DNA of 64,000 nucleotides. Source: Neckera pumila. Taxonomy: Eukaryota > Streptophyta > Bryopsida > Hypnales > Neckeraceae. The notes beneath the pieces are model-generated. The model saw only the letters and a program-made list of their open reading frames with translations, ran no database searches and was not told where the DNA came from. The position numbers were made by a program, and so were the translations under genes. This document shows positions 17,501 through 29,107 of the stretch, piece after piece (positions within the stretch are counted from its first letter, which is position 1; each line of letters starts with the position of its first letter). The stretch lies in the NCBI GenBank assembly GCA_963969595.1, contig OZ018411.1, forward strand, positions 4,838,501 to 4,902,500. Direction: 5' to 3'.

Positions 17501-17809
17501 TAAGCATCTTTAGAATCATTTCTGCCTGTCGGTTGATCTCATGAACAGATGCCGAAAATCTGGAGAGATTGACTTAGCAAATTGCATCATGCTCATGAGT
17601 TGGCCTACGCTACAAAGCGAAGCACATTGGGCTCAAGGAGGACAGGTACTTCATATTGTGCACACGTCCTTTCTACTTTCTATCAAGCCAATGCAGTGCG
17701 TAGTTCCCACTAAAAACTGAATCTCAGTTCAGGCTGGCTATGCAGATCAAGGTTGGAATTTGTATCTTTCAAAGAGAAAATGAAGAATCTGAGACATTTG
17801 TAAGTCACA

Positions 17810-18742
17810 AGCTACATTAGAGTACATTAGAGAGCCTAGAGAATTTCCTTCTAGTAAAGCTTTTTCAAAATGTTTTTTCAAAGAATATCCTATTGCATGG
17901 TTTACCACCGCAAACTCCACACAGCTATTCTACATTGAATAGGGAGGGGTATTAAGGGCATCCATACTAATTAATTGACATCTCACACTATATAAATATC
18001 TACCTTTTCTGTATATCAATACTTATTGAAGTGTGTGACAGACTGTACATCATGTTTCAAACATCTACAGTTTTCGAGGATAAGTCCCTTTAATTTTTTG
18101 GTCCCCTTAATACCCCTATTCAGTGTAGTCAAAATGGAGTTTGGAGATATTATTAGAGAGTTGCTAGTGGAAATGAAAAAGTTAGTGAAAGCAGTTGGAG
18201 GGGAGGTCAATTGACTTATTCACTGGTACGTACTATAAATGAGCCTTGAATGGATTTATTGACAAGAGGGTTGGGGCCACTTCTAAGCCATGTGATAAGC
18301 ATTATCCTCATGTTGGTTGATTGATTTACCACTTGCATGCCTTTAAGCCTAAATCTGAGTCATGGTCATCTTGTAAGGGAGTTCCATTTCATGATCACTA
18401 ATTTGGGCATGCTAAGTGACTTGCCTAGCTACATTAGTGGGTCTAGAGAAATTCCGTCTAGGAGCTTTTTAAAATGTCTATTCAAGAAATATCCTATGGC
18501 ATGATTTACTACCACAAACTTTACATAGCTATGCTAGTCAATATGGAATCTAAAGATATTATTAGAGAGTATCTAGTGAAAATGAAATGGAAGTGACAAT
18601 AATTGGAAGCTAGGTCAATTGACTTGCTCATTAGTATATAGTATACAATAATGTGATTGGAACAAACTTCTTGACAAGAGGATTGAGGCTACTTTCAAGC
18701 ACATTAATTGACTTAATTAGTAGTATATTGTGGATATGCACC
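17810..18742. repeat. Two diverged direct copies of a roughly 0.6-kb unit
   Basis: Sequence from about 17817 (GAATTTCCTTCTAG, then AAGAATATCCTATTGCATGG, then GATATTATTAGAGAG) recurs from about 18432 with many substitutions. Both copies run into the TCAATTGACTT array described at 19626-20140. No coding content. Confidence 0.6.
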
Positions 18743-19625
18743 TTAATCCCTTAAGTTTTTAGTACAAGTACCAAATGTTGGAAAAAAAACCTATTTTGAC
18801 AATTGTAACTGTAGGATCTTATTGTAAACTAGTTTTAGAAGATGTGAAAAAAAATACAGAATTTTCCACCTTGCGGATTGGAAGATATTAGAATTTGAAT
18901 TGCCTAAAATCTTTTTTTTGTCCTTGCAAAAAACAGAGCAGTTGCACTTCACAAGGTCATATTGGTATAAAAAAATGTCCAAAATGGTGGTGCATCTTTG
19001 AATTCTTTTTCCTAAACAAGTTGGGTACATGCTTAAAAAAATTTCAAATCATTTGATATTGTACAACGTATAGAAAAAAAAATAGTAAGTAGAAAGAAGT
19101 AGAGAATGATCCAAAATACTAAATTGTTAAGAATTTAATTATGGAAATGAAAAATTGTCAATCCTAATGGTTGTAATGTTCTAATTAAAAACTTACATCC
19201 TATGGGTTTTGTTTTTTTCAAAAAAAAAATAAAAATTGAGTTAAATAAACAACTTCAAAGTTTATTTCAAAGTAGAAAATCTATAACTCCTCGCAAATTA
19301 AAAACCCTTGACTCATAGGTCAAAATGGAATGATTCAAAGCTTTCCGCTCATATATAACTTTAGAAAACCAATTTCAATTTTTTATTTTTGAAGAAAGTG
19401 ATTTTTCTGATCTGCCTGGACTGCCCAATTACAAAAAAAAACCATATTTGGCCATAACTTTTGACTCCTATTTCCAAATGTCATGAAATTTAGTGCATAT
19501 GAAAGATTTCCTCATGCCCACATTCAATGAAAATTTCAACTTAAAATATGGAAATCTCTAGTCACATGTATTTGCCCAAAATTTCTATACAGCCAAAAAA
19601 TGCATGCCAGTCCTTTAGGGATTAA
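18743..19625 (+). mobile_element. TTAA-flanked non-autonomous element, copy B, with resolvable target site
   Basis: Bounded by TTAA at 18743-18746 and 19622-19625. The ends are TCCCTTAAG and CTTTAGGGA. The interior is homologous to copy A. It lies inside the tandem array continued at 19626-20140. Other array units read through the same point without an insert: TTAA once at 19812-19815, and CTTGAATGGAC in others. The four bases TTAA are therefore the duplicated target. Confidence 0.85.
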
Positions 19626-20140
19626 GTAGACTTCTTAACAGAAGCATTGGGACAACTTTAGGTAGATCAATTGACTTGCTCATTAGTACATAGTGTAAAT
19701 GCACTTTGAATGGACTCCTTGAGAGGTGCATTGGGGCCACTTTCAAGCAAGTGACAACAATTTGGGGCCAAGTCAATTGACTTGTCCATTGGTACATAGT
19801 GTGAATGTGTCTTAAATGGACTCCTTGATAAGAGGATTGGGTCCACTTTCAAGCAAATGACAACAATTGGTGGCTAGATCAATTGACTTGCTCATTACTA
19901 CATAATGTAAATATGCCTTGAATAGACTTTTTGACAAGAGGATTAAGGTGACTTTCAAACCAAGTCAATTGACTTCATCAGTAGTATATTGTGTGAATGC
20001 ACCTTGAATAGACTTCGTTCACAAAAATATTAGGCCTACTATCAAGCCATGTCAATTGACTTAGTCAGTAGTACATAGTATGAATGCGCCTTGAATGGAC
20101 TTCTTAATAGGAGGATTGGACACTTTGAGGCCGTGTAGCA
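19626..20140. repeat. Tandem array with units of about 100 bases (TCAATTGACTT repeat)
   Basis: About five units, each containing TCAATTGACTT, then AGTACATAGTGTGAATG, then CTTGAATGGACT, then AGAGGATTGGG. Partial units also lie left of copy B (18200-18740). Units differ by 10-20 percent. No open frame is conserved. Confidence 0.8.
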
Positions 20141-21200
20141 AACTTATCTTAGTATTGGTTGACTAATTCACCTTTTACATGCTAGATTAGGGCTCATCTA
20201 CACAATAAATGGAGAAGAAATGTGTTGTATTGAAGGATCGTTGCAAAAAACATGTGTTGTTTTTGTCACGTTTGAAAATAATATTTAAAAATAAAATAAA
20301 ATATATGAATGATTTGTATAATGCTAAAAGTAAGATGTCTCCAAAATTTGAGATCCAAGAAAATGTAGGTCGGAAGCTAGTCACAAAATAGAGTAACTAC
20401 ATTTTTTAAGAAATTAGACACTAATTTCTAAAAAATAGGAATATAATTTACGAAGAAACTCAAAATTATTCATTTGGGAAGACTTCATGGCAATGAGTTT
20501 TTACAAAAAGAATGATCTAGAAACCATTATAAATGTTCAAAAGTACTCACACAAGGAAGCCCTATTTGCATGGATGTCGAGGATGTAAAATAATATATTT
20601 TTAGATGCCCTTTGGTAGGCATATGTTTGCCTAGTGTGGAAATAGACCAAAAAAATTTCATCTTTGATTATTCAATTTGTGCGCCTTGAACATAGTAAAA
20701 ATGCCTAAACCTCAAATTGTGACAAATAATCAAAATCACTTTTGAATATTGAATATATTTTGAATTTCTAAAAAATAAGGGATCTAATTACCATCAAGGT
20801 AGACCTCTCCAATAAGAATTTCATGTTCATGGGACTTATGCTTCAAAAATTATAGCAGATGATAGCAACATCACTCCAATTGTGACAAAAAATAAGACCG
20901 GGATTTCTTGCAAGCAACCTAAAGCTTGAATTTTCAGCGGCCAAGTATTGCAAAGACTTGTTCCACTCATAGTGTAAGTAAGAACCTTTAATTGTGCAAG
21001 ATTAATATTGAGTACAATCATAAGTTGAACTCATCTTTTGGGTCTAAAGATGAGTATGAAGAATAGAAAATGGTCACTTTTGAATTACACCATAGATTTT
21101 TATACACAAAGACTTCTTCATTTGTTTTTTCACCCAACCAACTTGTAAAAAGGTTTAACCTATCGACCTAAATTTGTCTTATTTGTTGAAAGTCAAGCTC
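20141..21200. other. AT-rich DNA, no gene or clear repeat seen
   Basis: Short open frames only, with no recognisable domain on either strand. Confidence 0.4.
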
Positions 21201-22100
21201 TTACAATAAAATGTCAGTGAAAGAATAAAACTGAGAGTGATGTATTTTAAAAGCAATCTATAGATGTTGTCAAAGTCGGTAACAATTGTCAAGGTCAGTA
21301 ATACTTGTCAAATTCTCACTAACAATTTTAACTGGCCTTATATATTTTAATTGGCCTTATATATTTTGCATTGACTTGATTGACTAGATGAACTATCAGC
21401 TTAAATTTGTGTTTTTCATTGAAAGTTAGGTTCTTGCAATAAAAGGCCACAAAAAGAGAAAAATTGAAAACTGTAGCGTGTTTCAAAAGCAATCAATAAC
21501 AGTTGTCAAAGTCAATAACAATTGTCAAATTCTAACCCTAAAATGATAGGCCTACCACTATAGCTATTAGCTTTATATATTATGCATTGACTAGATTGAC
21601 TAGATGAACTATCACTTTATATTTGTACTATTCATTGGAAGTCAAGTTCTTATTGTAAAAGGTCACTAAAAAAAAAAATTGAGAGTGACAATGTTTCAAA
21701 AGTAGTCAATATTGGTTATCAAACTCTAACCTTGAATGTCAGGCCTACCACCATAGCCACTAGCTTTACAGTATATTTTGTATTGACTTGATTGATTAGA
21801 GAGTGATGTGTTTCAAAAGCAGTTAAGAATAGTTGTCAAATTCTAACCTTGAAATGACAGGCCTACCACCATAGCCACATATTTTGCATTGACTAGAATG
21901 ATTAGATGAACTATTAACTTAATTTGTGATATTCATTAAAAGTCAAGTTTTCAAAGCGTCACCAAAAAGAAAATAATTGAGATTGTGACTTGTTTCAAAA
22001 GCACTCAATAACAATTACAATAGTCAAATTCTAACCCTGAAATGACAGGCCTACCACTATAGCCACTAGCCTTTGTATATTTTGCATTGACTTGATTAAC
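21200..22100. repeat. Tandem array with units of about 200 bases
   Basis: About four to five units, each with TTTCAAAAGCA, CAATAACAATTGTCAAATTC, GACAGGCCTACCACCATAGC and GATTGACTAGATGAACTATC in that order. Unit length varies by small deletions. No coding content. Confidence 0.75.
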
Positions 22101-24032
22101 TAGATGAATATGTGCATTTATCATTCCTATATTAACATTGAAAGTCATGCATTGGAAACTTAGTTTCATCCTAAGTGTTCTAGCAAAGTAGAGCCTTAAA
22201 GAATTTATACCTAGACATACGTGCTAAATTTGACAAGCTCAAGTTTACATCTATTTTGAAGAGCCTTTTAAAATTCTTTATTCACACTCTTACTCACAAA
22301 ATACAATCTATAAATAGTGAAGTGACCATCATCAAGTAGCCAGAATAAAGGATAAAGTTATTAAACTTAGAATGAAGAGTGATTTCAACAATTATTGCTT
22401 GACATGCTAAGATTGAGTGTCAAGAGAATATTGTGAAGGACCCAAGTATTTATCATCACATTTGAAGAGTGTCAAACCCTTAAAGTAGCTCCACCGCTTC
22501 AATTTGAAAAGGATAGTGAAAAGGTTTTCACACAATGAAGCCACAAACCAATTGCAGTAGTGTCTGTGCTTGTTACCCAGTGCATCCACGCTTCATTCCT
22601 TGGCAACACCTTGTAATCTCACTTGCGTCATCAAAGACAGCATGAAAGAGACTGATGATTCTTCTATAGTCAAAGGGTTTGAATCGTTGTATGAGCTTTT
22701 GTGTGGTTTCAAAAGACCTTAACGATGGCGTGGACTGAGCATTGTAGCCTTGCCAAGGAACATCGGAAAGTACGTAGGCGTAATGCGGTGGAGCACTCAA
22801 CCGACACCTTTCCACTACAATCGCGGTCACATTTGACTTGGAGTTTATGGTGGAGGTGCTCTTAGCGCATAAGGGTGTGGATCAATGGGGTTTTTTTGAG
22901 CGAAATTTCACACTTGTCAAAGGTTTTAAGCCTGTCCCACTCCCTCCCTCCAGATTTGGTCCAGTAATCTAAAGGCTTCTGGCGACACTTGTCAAAAACA
23001 CACACGCTGGTGTGGATGCTCTTACAGGGTAGCTTAGAAGTTAGAACCGCAACTAATGTAACAAAAAGTCCCAGAAAACATGGGAAGCAAGTGAAGGTCG
23101 GTAGGTTTGGCAGCCAGAAGGGGAATGGGGTGGGGTGTGGCGGGGTGACCGCCTACCTACAGTGGAATCCCAGTGCGGGAGTGGCAGTCCAGTCAAGACG
23201 AAGGAAGTTCGTTAGGGAGTGTAAGCGCAGTACGTAACTTACAGGAAGCTGAAGGGAAGTCAGGAAGTCAGGTGGAGATTGAAGTGGTCTATGGCCTAAT
23301 CTTTTGGGGGTCCTCAGGAGGACATCAGCAGGAGCCGGCCAGGCCTGTGCGGGCAACGGAACGTTACCAATCGTAACCAAACCAGTTACTCAGTCTAGCT
23401 CTCAAAATAAAAAGGCGGCATGCAGCCAAGCTTCGTGGCAATGAAATGAAGAGAGGACAGGGCCGGAGCTCAGTTGAAAGTAAGTTGAGGGGCAGCGAGG
23501 TGGATTGGCATTCATAGTGTAAGTAAATTGATGAGAATCATGGCTGCTGCGTCTGCATGCTAGAACGAGCGAAGCTTACAAGTAAGCAAGGAAACTCTCC
23601 CCAGAAGCTAGCTAGCGCTGGCTCAGCGGAGCACAGTACAGCAGGCAAGAGCGTGGTGAAGAGAGAGTGACGCCACCTTCCTCGCCTTCTTCAATTCATC
23701 TGCTTCTTCACTTAGCTCATCGTGTCAAGAGCCTTTATTATCGTGCCTCACACTTCGGATACCCACCACGAAGCCGTCTTTCCCTGTTGCGTCGCACATG
23801 AATTAATTCTTCTGATTGTTGCTAACGTAAACTACTCCTGGTAGCCTTTGCCTTCCTTCTGCTTGAACCTGCCAAGGGCTTCTGCCGCTACTTGCTGCTG
23901 CTGCTGCTGCTGCTGCTGCTTTCGTTTGATTCCATTCTTTTGGCTTTGTGTGTGTGTGAGTGTTTTTTCCTCAGTTTGGTTGGCTTGTTGGGTACGTACG
24001 ATCGATTGCGTGCGTAATTTGAAGCTGGGGAG
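22101..24032. other. Intergenic DNA and upstream region of the first SERF gene
   Basis: The left part is AT-rich without recognised features. From about 22900 the sequence becomes GC-richer, as expected of the promoter and 5' UTR of the plus-strand SERF gene. Nine TGC units stand at 23893-23919 and a GT run near 23950, both probably within the transcribed leader. The frames read across the TGC run give polyglutamine or polycysteine and are not genes. Confidence 0.4.
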
Positions 24033-24248
24033 ATGACGCGGGGGAACCAGCGGGAGCGGGATCGCGAGCGAGCGGCGGCGCGGGCCAAGCAATCTAAAGC
24101 GCGAGACGATGGCTTAACACCGGAACAACGCCGTGAGCGCGATGCGAAAGCCTTGCAGGAGAAATTGGCCAAGAAGGCAGAGCAGGGACAGACGAGTGGT
24201 ACTGGGGAAAGTTCCTCACCATCAGCGTCACCGGGTGGAAAGAAATGA
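24033..24248 (+). CDS. SERF: Small EDRK-rich factor (SERF/4F5 family) protein 1
   Basis: A single-exon 71-residue protein. It starts with the family signature MTRGNQRERDRERAAARAKQ and continues with DDGLTPEQRRERDAKALQEK, then a Ser/Gly-rich tail ending in GGKK. The whole first two thirds is highly charged, as in 4F5 proteins, which bind RNA/nucleic acid and modulate protein aggregation in animals; the plant role is not established. The ATG is chosen because MTRGNQR is the invariant family N terminus. A paralogue stands at 28919 on the same strand. This copy has a longer Ser-rich tail. Confidence 0.93.
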   Translation: MTRGNQRERDRERAAARAKQSKARDDGLTPEQRRERDAKALQEKLAKKAEQGQTSGTGESSSPSASPGGKK

Positions 24249-27200
24249 CAAGAATGGAGCGATCATGGCGCCGTGAGGCTCCTCCAGTTTATATCCTCCT
24301 GGGGCGAGGAGGCTAAAGCGGCGTTGGTCTTCCCAAGTTGCAGGTCTGACGACTTCATGTAGACTAGCTAGATAGAAATGTCCTCTTGGAGCTGATCGTC
24401 TCTCCTAGAAGTAGATGACGCCTTCGTCCATTGTCGATGAGTGTGCAATGAAGACCTTTGTGCTTGTTAATTGCCACTCGGAGTGCAGGCGGCTGTAGCG
24501 ATCCCGGTACTGATGTGAATTTTGTAATAAAACGGTTTGATTTTCTCTTGTACCAGGGCTCCATAATCCAGGCATTTTGTAGCACGCTTCTTGCTTCTTT
24601 CGAGTTGAATTATTTGGAGTTCGATCAAGGCAACAATAGAGCTCAGGTGTTGTCACAAGCGCATTATTTTTAGACTTTAAGCTATCAAGTCCATCTTGTA
24701 GGTTGCAGCAGAACGAGCAGATTATAATTTGACTCGTTTGGTGATAGAGTTACAATAGCAAGAATCATTGTTGAGAGACGAATGCCGTAATGTTTGGTTC
24801 ATGAGTAACGTTGCAACCGGCGCAGCTAGCAGCTTGCTCTCCTAATTCATTGCTCTGCTTTTAAGATTCGGGGCTGCCCAGTGGTATTGCATGATTCGAA
24901 CTCACAGAGGTCTTCGAAGCATGTGATTTCTTCAAGTAGATGTCCTGTATTCTTCTAAATCACCCGAATCCATTAGACTGCGGTTGCGCTTCCTATTCCA
25001 AAGTGAGCAATGGCAGCAACACGGAAGGTGTTTGCCCTGTGTCCATATAAGGGAGCCATACATTTCAGGGTAAGAGATTGTTTTTTCACCATTGAGTACG
25101 TCACGCAAATGCGGTTGCTCCGTTCCGATACAATAGCCATTCATTTATCATTTTGATGTCAAAGAGGATTATGCACTCAGTAGATGTCGTTCAAGATTAC
25201 AGCTCAGGACAACCTAATTATTAGAACAGTAGATCTTGAAAACATTGTTTCTGTCTGAAATAGTCGTTCAGGAGTTGTGTTTGTGTATGGAAGAGTATTT
25301 GGTTGCGACTTTTCATCATGAATTTCGTTAAATTGGCGCGATTACGGCACCAGATTTGTGACATACATCAACGCAGAGCTCTAAAAACTAGCCATTATAA
25401 GTCTGGATTTTAGTTACAGACACGCATCCTGGAAAGTGTCGTGGCGTACCGCCAATTTAACGAAATTGACGTTTTACAACCTTGTTGAGACTCTCGATCT
25501 CCGCAGATGGAGGAAGCCATGCCATTCCACGCCGACTTCAAGGCTAAACAGGGCAAGCTTAACTTGTCCCGCAGATGGAGACGAAATTGCAGTGCAGAAC
25601 TTGGACATCAAAACCAGGGATAAGTCGATAACAACTACTACAAGAACTTGTGAAGGGGCGAGGGTATCATCTAGAGCGATCAGACCCTGCAGAGAACATG
25701 TGGCTATAGTCAAGGATTTAATTTACCCAGAGCAGGGAGAATTTCTAAGCCCAGTTAGCAAGCAGTACCATCAAGATGGGGAACTTAGCCACCGTCACTG
25801 GTATTCAAGGTGAAATCAGGTCCACTTTGCATTATGGAATAATTAACATAAAACACTGCCATATTATAATTCCTTCACCATATGCGGATAGAGTGGCAAT
25901 CCTCGTCAATTTCGTTAAACTGGCGAGATTTCTTGGCGCCAAAAATTGTGACATTCATCAGCACAAATTTCTAATAAGCAACGCCCTTTGACTAAGCTTT
26001 CCTACCTTGCTATTCTAGATGCTGTCTTCGCGTCTATTCTACGAAGACATTGAATGGTACAAGCCGTGGCAACGGAGAGAGGCGATCGATGCTTGATTAT
26101 GGAATTAAGGGTTGATAGTCAGTGGTCAATCTAGATGGGATGCTATTGAAGATGAATGTATCTTTAAAGCCCATTCATGTGACAAAGTCTTTTGTTCTGA
26201 CCGTGAACAGGTAATCAGACGTCTCTGCATTCGCACTCACCAAAAAGTAAACCGGACAACTTAATCTGTGTCTATGGATGTCGAGGTTAGCAGCAACGAA
26301 ATGCTAAATATGACCGACATGCGTGGAGTTCATAAAGTTGATCCACACCAGAGAAATTCCCTCTGCACCAACTGTAATTTCTGGAGTCATACTAATCATG
26401 TCCAAATTATACTGGTTCTCCAAATTGTTGGTGTTCATTTCCACTACCTGGTTTCTTACGTTATTCATAAGCAGAGCAAGTCCGTCCACTCATCCCAGAT
26501 TTTCTCACACAGGATAAGCATGCAGCTGCAAATGTGAAACAATGAGCACTTCTGAACCGAATTGCCCCGGAAGTTGTCTGTGTAGACCAGAGACTGACTG
26601 AGTTGATAATAGAATTGAAATACATTCAGGAGCAATGCACATTTTCTCACGTCAGCTGTTTGCAGCGGATCATGTTACCAATTAGGACTTCAGATTTGAT
26701 GCTGCAGTCCAAAGTGGGATCGGAGCCCAATAAGAGTAAATGCAACAAGTATAATTCCCGAAGTCCAAGAAGAAGAAGGTTTTGGAAGAAGAGTCTGCTG
26801 GGGTAGTTGATCCCCCAAGGCCCAATGAATAACGAATTAGCACAAATGATGCGGAACTGGTCCACCAGAAATGGGCCCACTAAAAGCCTCTACACCCTAA
26901 TGGATTTAATCTACCGGTAGTTCAATAATCTACGTCACTGAAGGGCGGCTTCTAGACTTTCATAGACAACGAAGGACTTTAGAGCACTATGAAAGTTATC
27001 TCCAGTGCTCATTGCTTTGTGCAGATTTAAGAGCCTCTTTTGACTTACTAGACTGATTGTCATCAGAGAGCATTCTGGCTAGCTGTATGCATGGCAGCTG
27101 TGTATTAATTGCATTCGATGGCCAGCCGATTGGGATGGGAGAGCTACTTAGCCTGCAGCAGCACGCTAAGTTCCCTTGGAAGCTCACTCAGGCTTGGACA

Positions 27201-28918
27201 CAGGAAACGAGAGTACTTGGATGAGGATGCAACTGATCGATCTTCTTTGGGAAGGAGTCCAAGAATTGAAAAGTCCGCACGCCCACATTCAGTGGCAAGC
27301 CCCTCCCTTCCAGCTTACTTGTCTACGAAAGGGCCAGCATAAAGCATATTCCACAGGTAGTTATGCACACGCCCCCACTCTATCTGCTCCGCAACTACGC
27401 CCAGGGCACCGTAGTAGCTGCCACTCGATTTGTGGAGTGCACCCTGGAAAGCAAACAGGCAGGCACACAACAGACAGTGATCCAACTTCCCAAGGGAACT
27501 GAACGTCAGCCCCTCAGCAATTCAGCATTGCAGCATCACTGAGGAAAGGGCCACAGTCCAGAGTCTGGAAAATGTAAGTTACTTAGCTCCACTGACAAAG
27601 TTCTAATAAACTCAGTTTTCGTGGCATTGTGTTACGAGGTTTTTCGTAAAATTGACCCAGCAAACTTAATCAACGGCAGAAACGTGTGGTCTTCAATTTC
27701 CCAGTAGGACCATGACATCAAGATCAAATAGAAAACTGGGTTCCTGAAGGTAGCTAGTACCTGACTCTTTTGGCCTCTTGCAGCAACACGATTCAGTAAT
27801 TCAACTTTGGTAGGAAAAATATAATTTCAATTGCTACTCCGGCTTCTCTCATCCGGTGGTCTACATTTGAAGAAAATTAACAATTTTAACCATCAAATGG
27901 GGCAAGCCAACCATTTTGCCAACAATGGACTCATCTTGGTTTGGGGTCTAGAAGCCTTTTGTTGTTTTCATTTCATTGAAGAATATTTGGAGAGGCATGG
28001 CTATTATTGAGGCTCAAACTTGTCAGAAAAGTAAGTACACTATATCATCACTAAAATAGTAAGCCAAAAAGCTCACTCCAAAAGCAGAACTTGATGTTAC
28101 ATCCAATTACCACGAACTAAGATTTGCACAATTTGTAATTAGGACATTCATTCAAGGTGCCAAGTACTTATAGACTCTAGAGGTAATGTGAAAATAGAGG
28201 CTCACTATGAAAAATATTATGTCATGCCACAGGAGTGACAAAGGATGTTATTTCTCGTAATGACCCTTTGCTTTCACATTACAAGACGTAACCTACATAT
28301 TCCATGCTTGAATCTTAGTCAACAATGCTCAATCAAGGGTCGGAAAGGAAGGCATCATAACCCACGTTATGGAAATGAGCACGCCTCTCCTTGTCCAGTG
28401 GAAGCTGTCATCAGTCCTGGGGCCCATTGAGGTTCTGGTTCAGATTTCGCCACAGCAATTTGTTGAAGCCCTTGGGACTTGACAACTCTCAGCTCTGGAT
28501 TGGGAAGCTTTTTACTTTTCCCAGAAAATAACCGCCTAAGTGCACGTTGAAAGGGTCAGCTGAAGGAACGAAGGGGAGCTCCGTCAATAATGAATGAACC
28601 CTCATCCAAGGTGTCGGTTGACGAGACTCATCAGTCCAGCTGGTCGTCTCCGCACTGCTAACCAACTGCCAGGATTGATTGATGTCTAGAGGCTTCCTAA
28701 ACCCTAATTCTGTGATCCAGAGACTCCGTTGCCATTGCAATTGTTCTTGGGTCTGCCTCCTGTTTTCACTGCTCCCTACTCTCCCTGCTGCCGAGGGCTT
28801 CCTGCGCCTCTTGTGTCTGTCTGTCCTTCTTGGTGTCTTGAAACATATTTTAGAAGTAGATTAATTGCTCTTCTCAGGATTGCGGGCAACGACATCTCGT
28901 GGAAGGTAGGCTGGCACG
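24249..28918. other. Spacer between the two SERF genes
   Basis: It begins with the 3' UTR of the first SERF gene and ends with the promoter/leader of the second. A polypyrimidine tract plus CAG near 28860-28877 could be the acceptor of a 5' UTR intron. It contains one inverted-repeat element (25450-25925). Other frames, up to 125 codons, show no domain and no support from splice signals. I see no further gene. Confidence 0.4.
25450..25925. mobile_element. Inverted-repeat element, 476 bases, with 22-base ends
   Basis: The left end (CGCCAATTTAACGAAATTG, 25450-25471) and right end (25904-25925) are inverted copies with one mismatch in 22. A third copy of the same motif (AATTTCGTTAAATTGGCG) stands at 25321-25338 and can also pair with the left end. 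No clear target duplication was found. It is a MITE or a remnant of a larger TIR element. Confidence 0.55.
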
Positions 28919-29107
28919 ATGACGAGGGGCAACCAGAGGGAGAAGGATCGTGAGAGGGCAGCCGCTCGCAACAAGACAGGTAAGGTAAAAGATGATGGAC
29001 TCACCCCCGAGCAGCGACGTGAGCGCGACGCCAAAGCCTTGCAAGAGAAGCTGGCGAAGAAGGCGGAGAAAGCGCCAGGACCAACTTCGTCAACTTCAAA
29101 GAAATGA
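28919..29107 (+). CDS. SERF: Small EDRK-rich factor (SERF/4F5 family) protein 2
   Basis: A single-exon 62-residue protein, MTRGNQREKDRERAAARNKT followed by DDGLTPEQRRERDAKALQEK and a tail ending TSSTSKK. It is nearly identical to the protein at 24033 over the core and differs in the linker (GKVK) and in a shorter tail. The two are a local duplication whose flanking DNA no longer matches visibly. A donor-like GGTAAGGTA occurs inside the frame, but the frame reads straight through, so no intron is needed. A run of 29 G lies 400 bases downstream. Confidence 0.93.
   Translation: MTRGNQREKDRERAAARNKTGKVKDDGLTPEQRRERDAKALQEKLAKKAEKAPGPTSSTSKK

Noticed and set aside
23848..24092. Frames with polyglutamine or polycysteine around the TGC run
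   Set aside because: They are antisense or leader shadows of the trinucleotide repeat upstream of the SERF gene.
25436..25991. Frames of up to 125 codons on the plus strand
   Set aside because: They coincide with the inverted-repeat element and show no domain.
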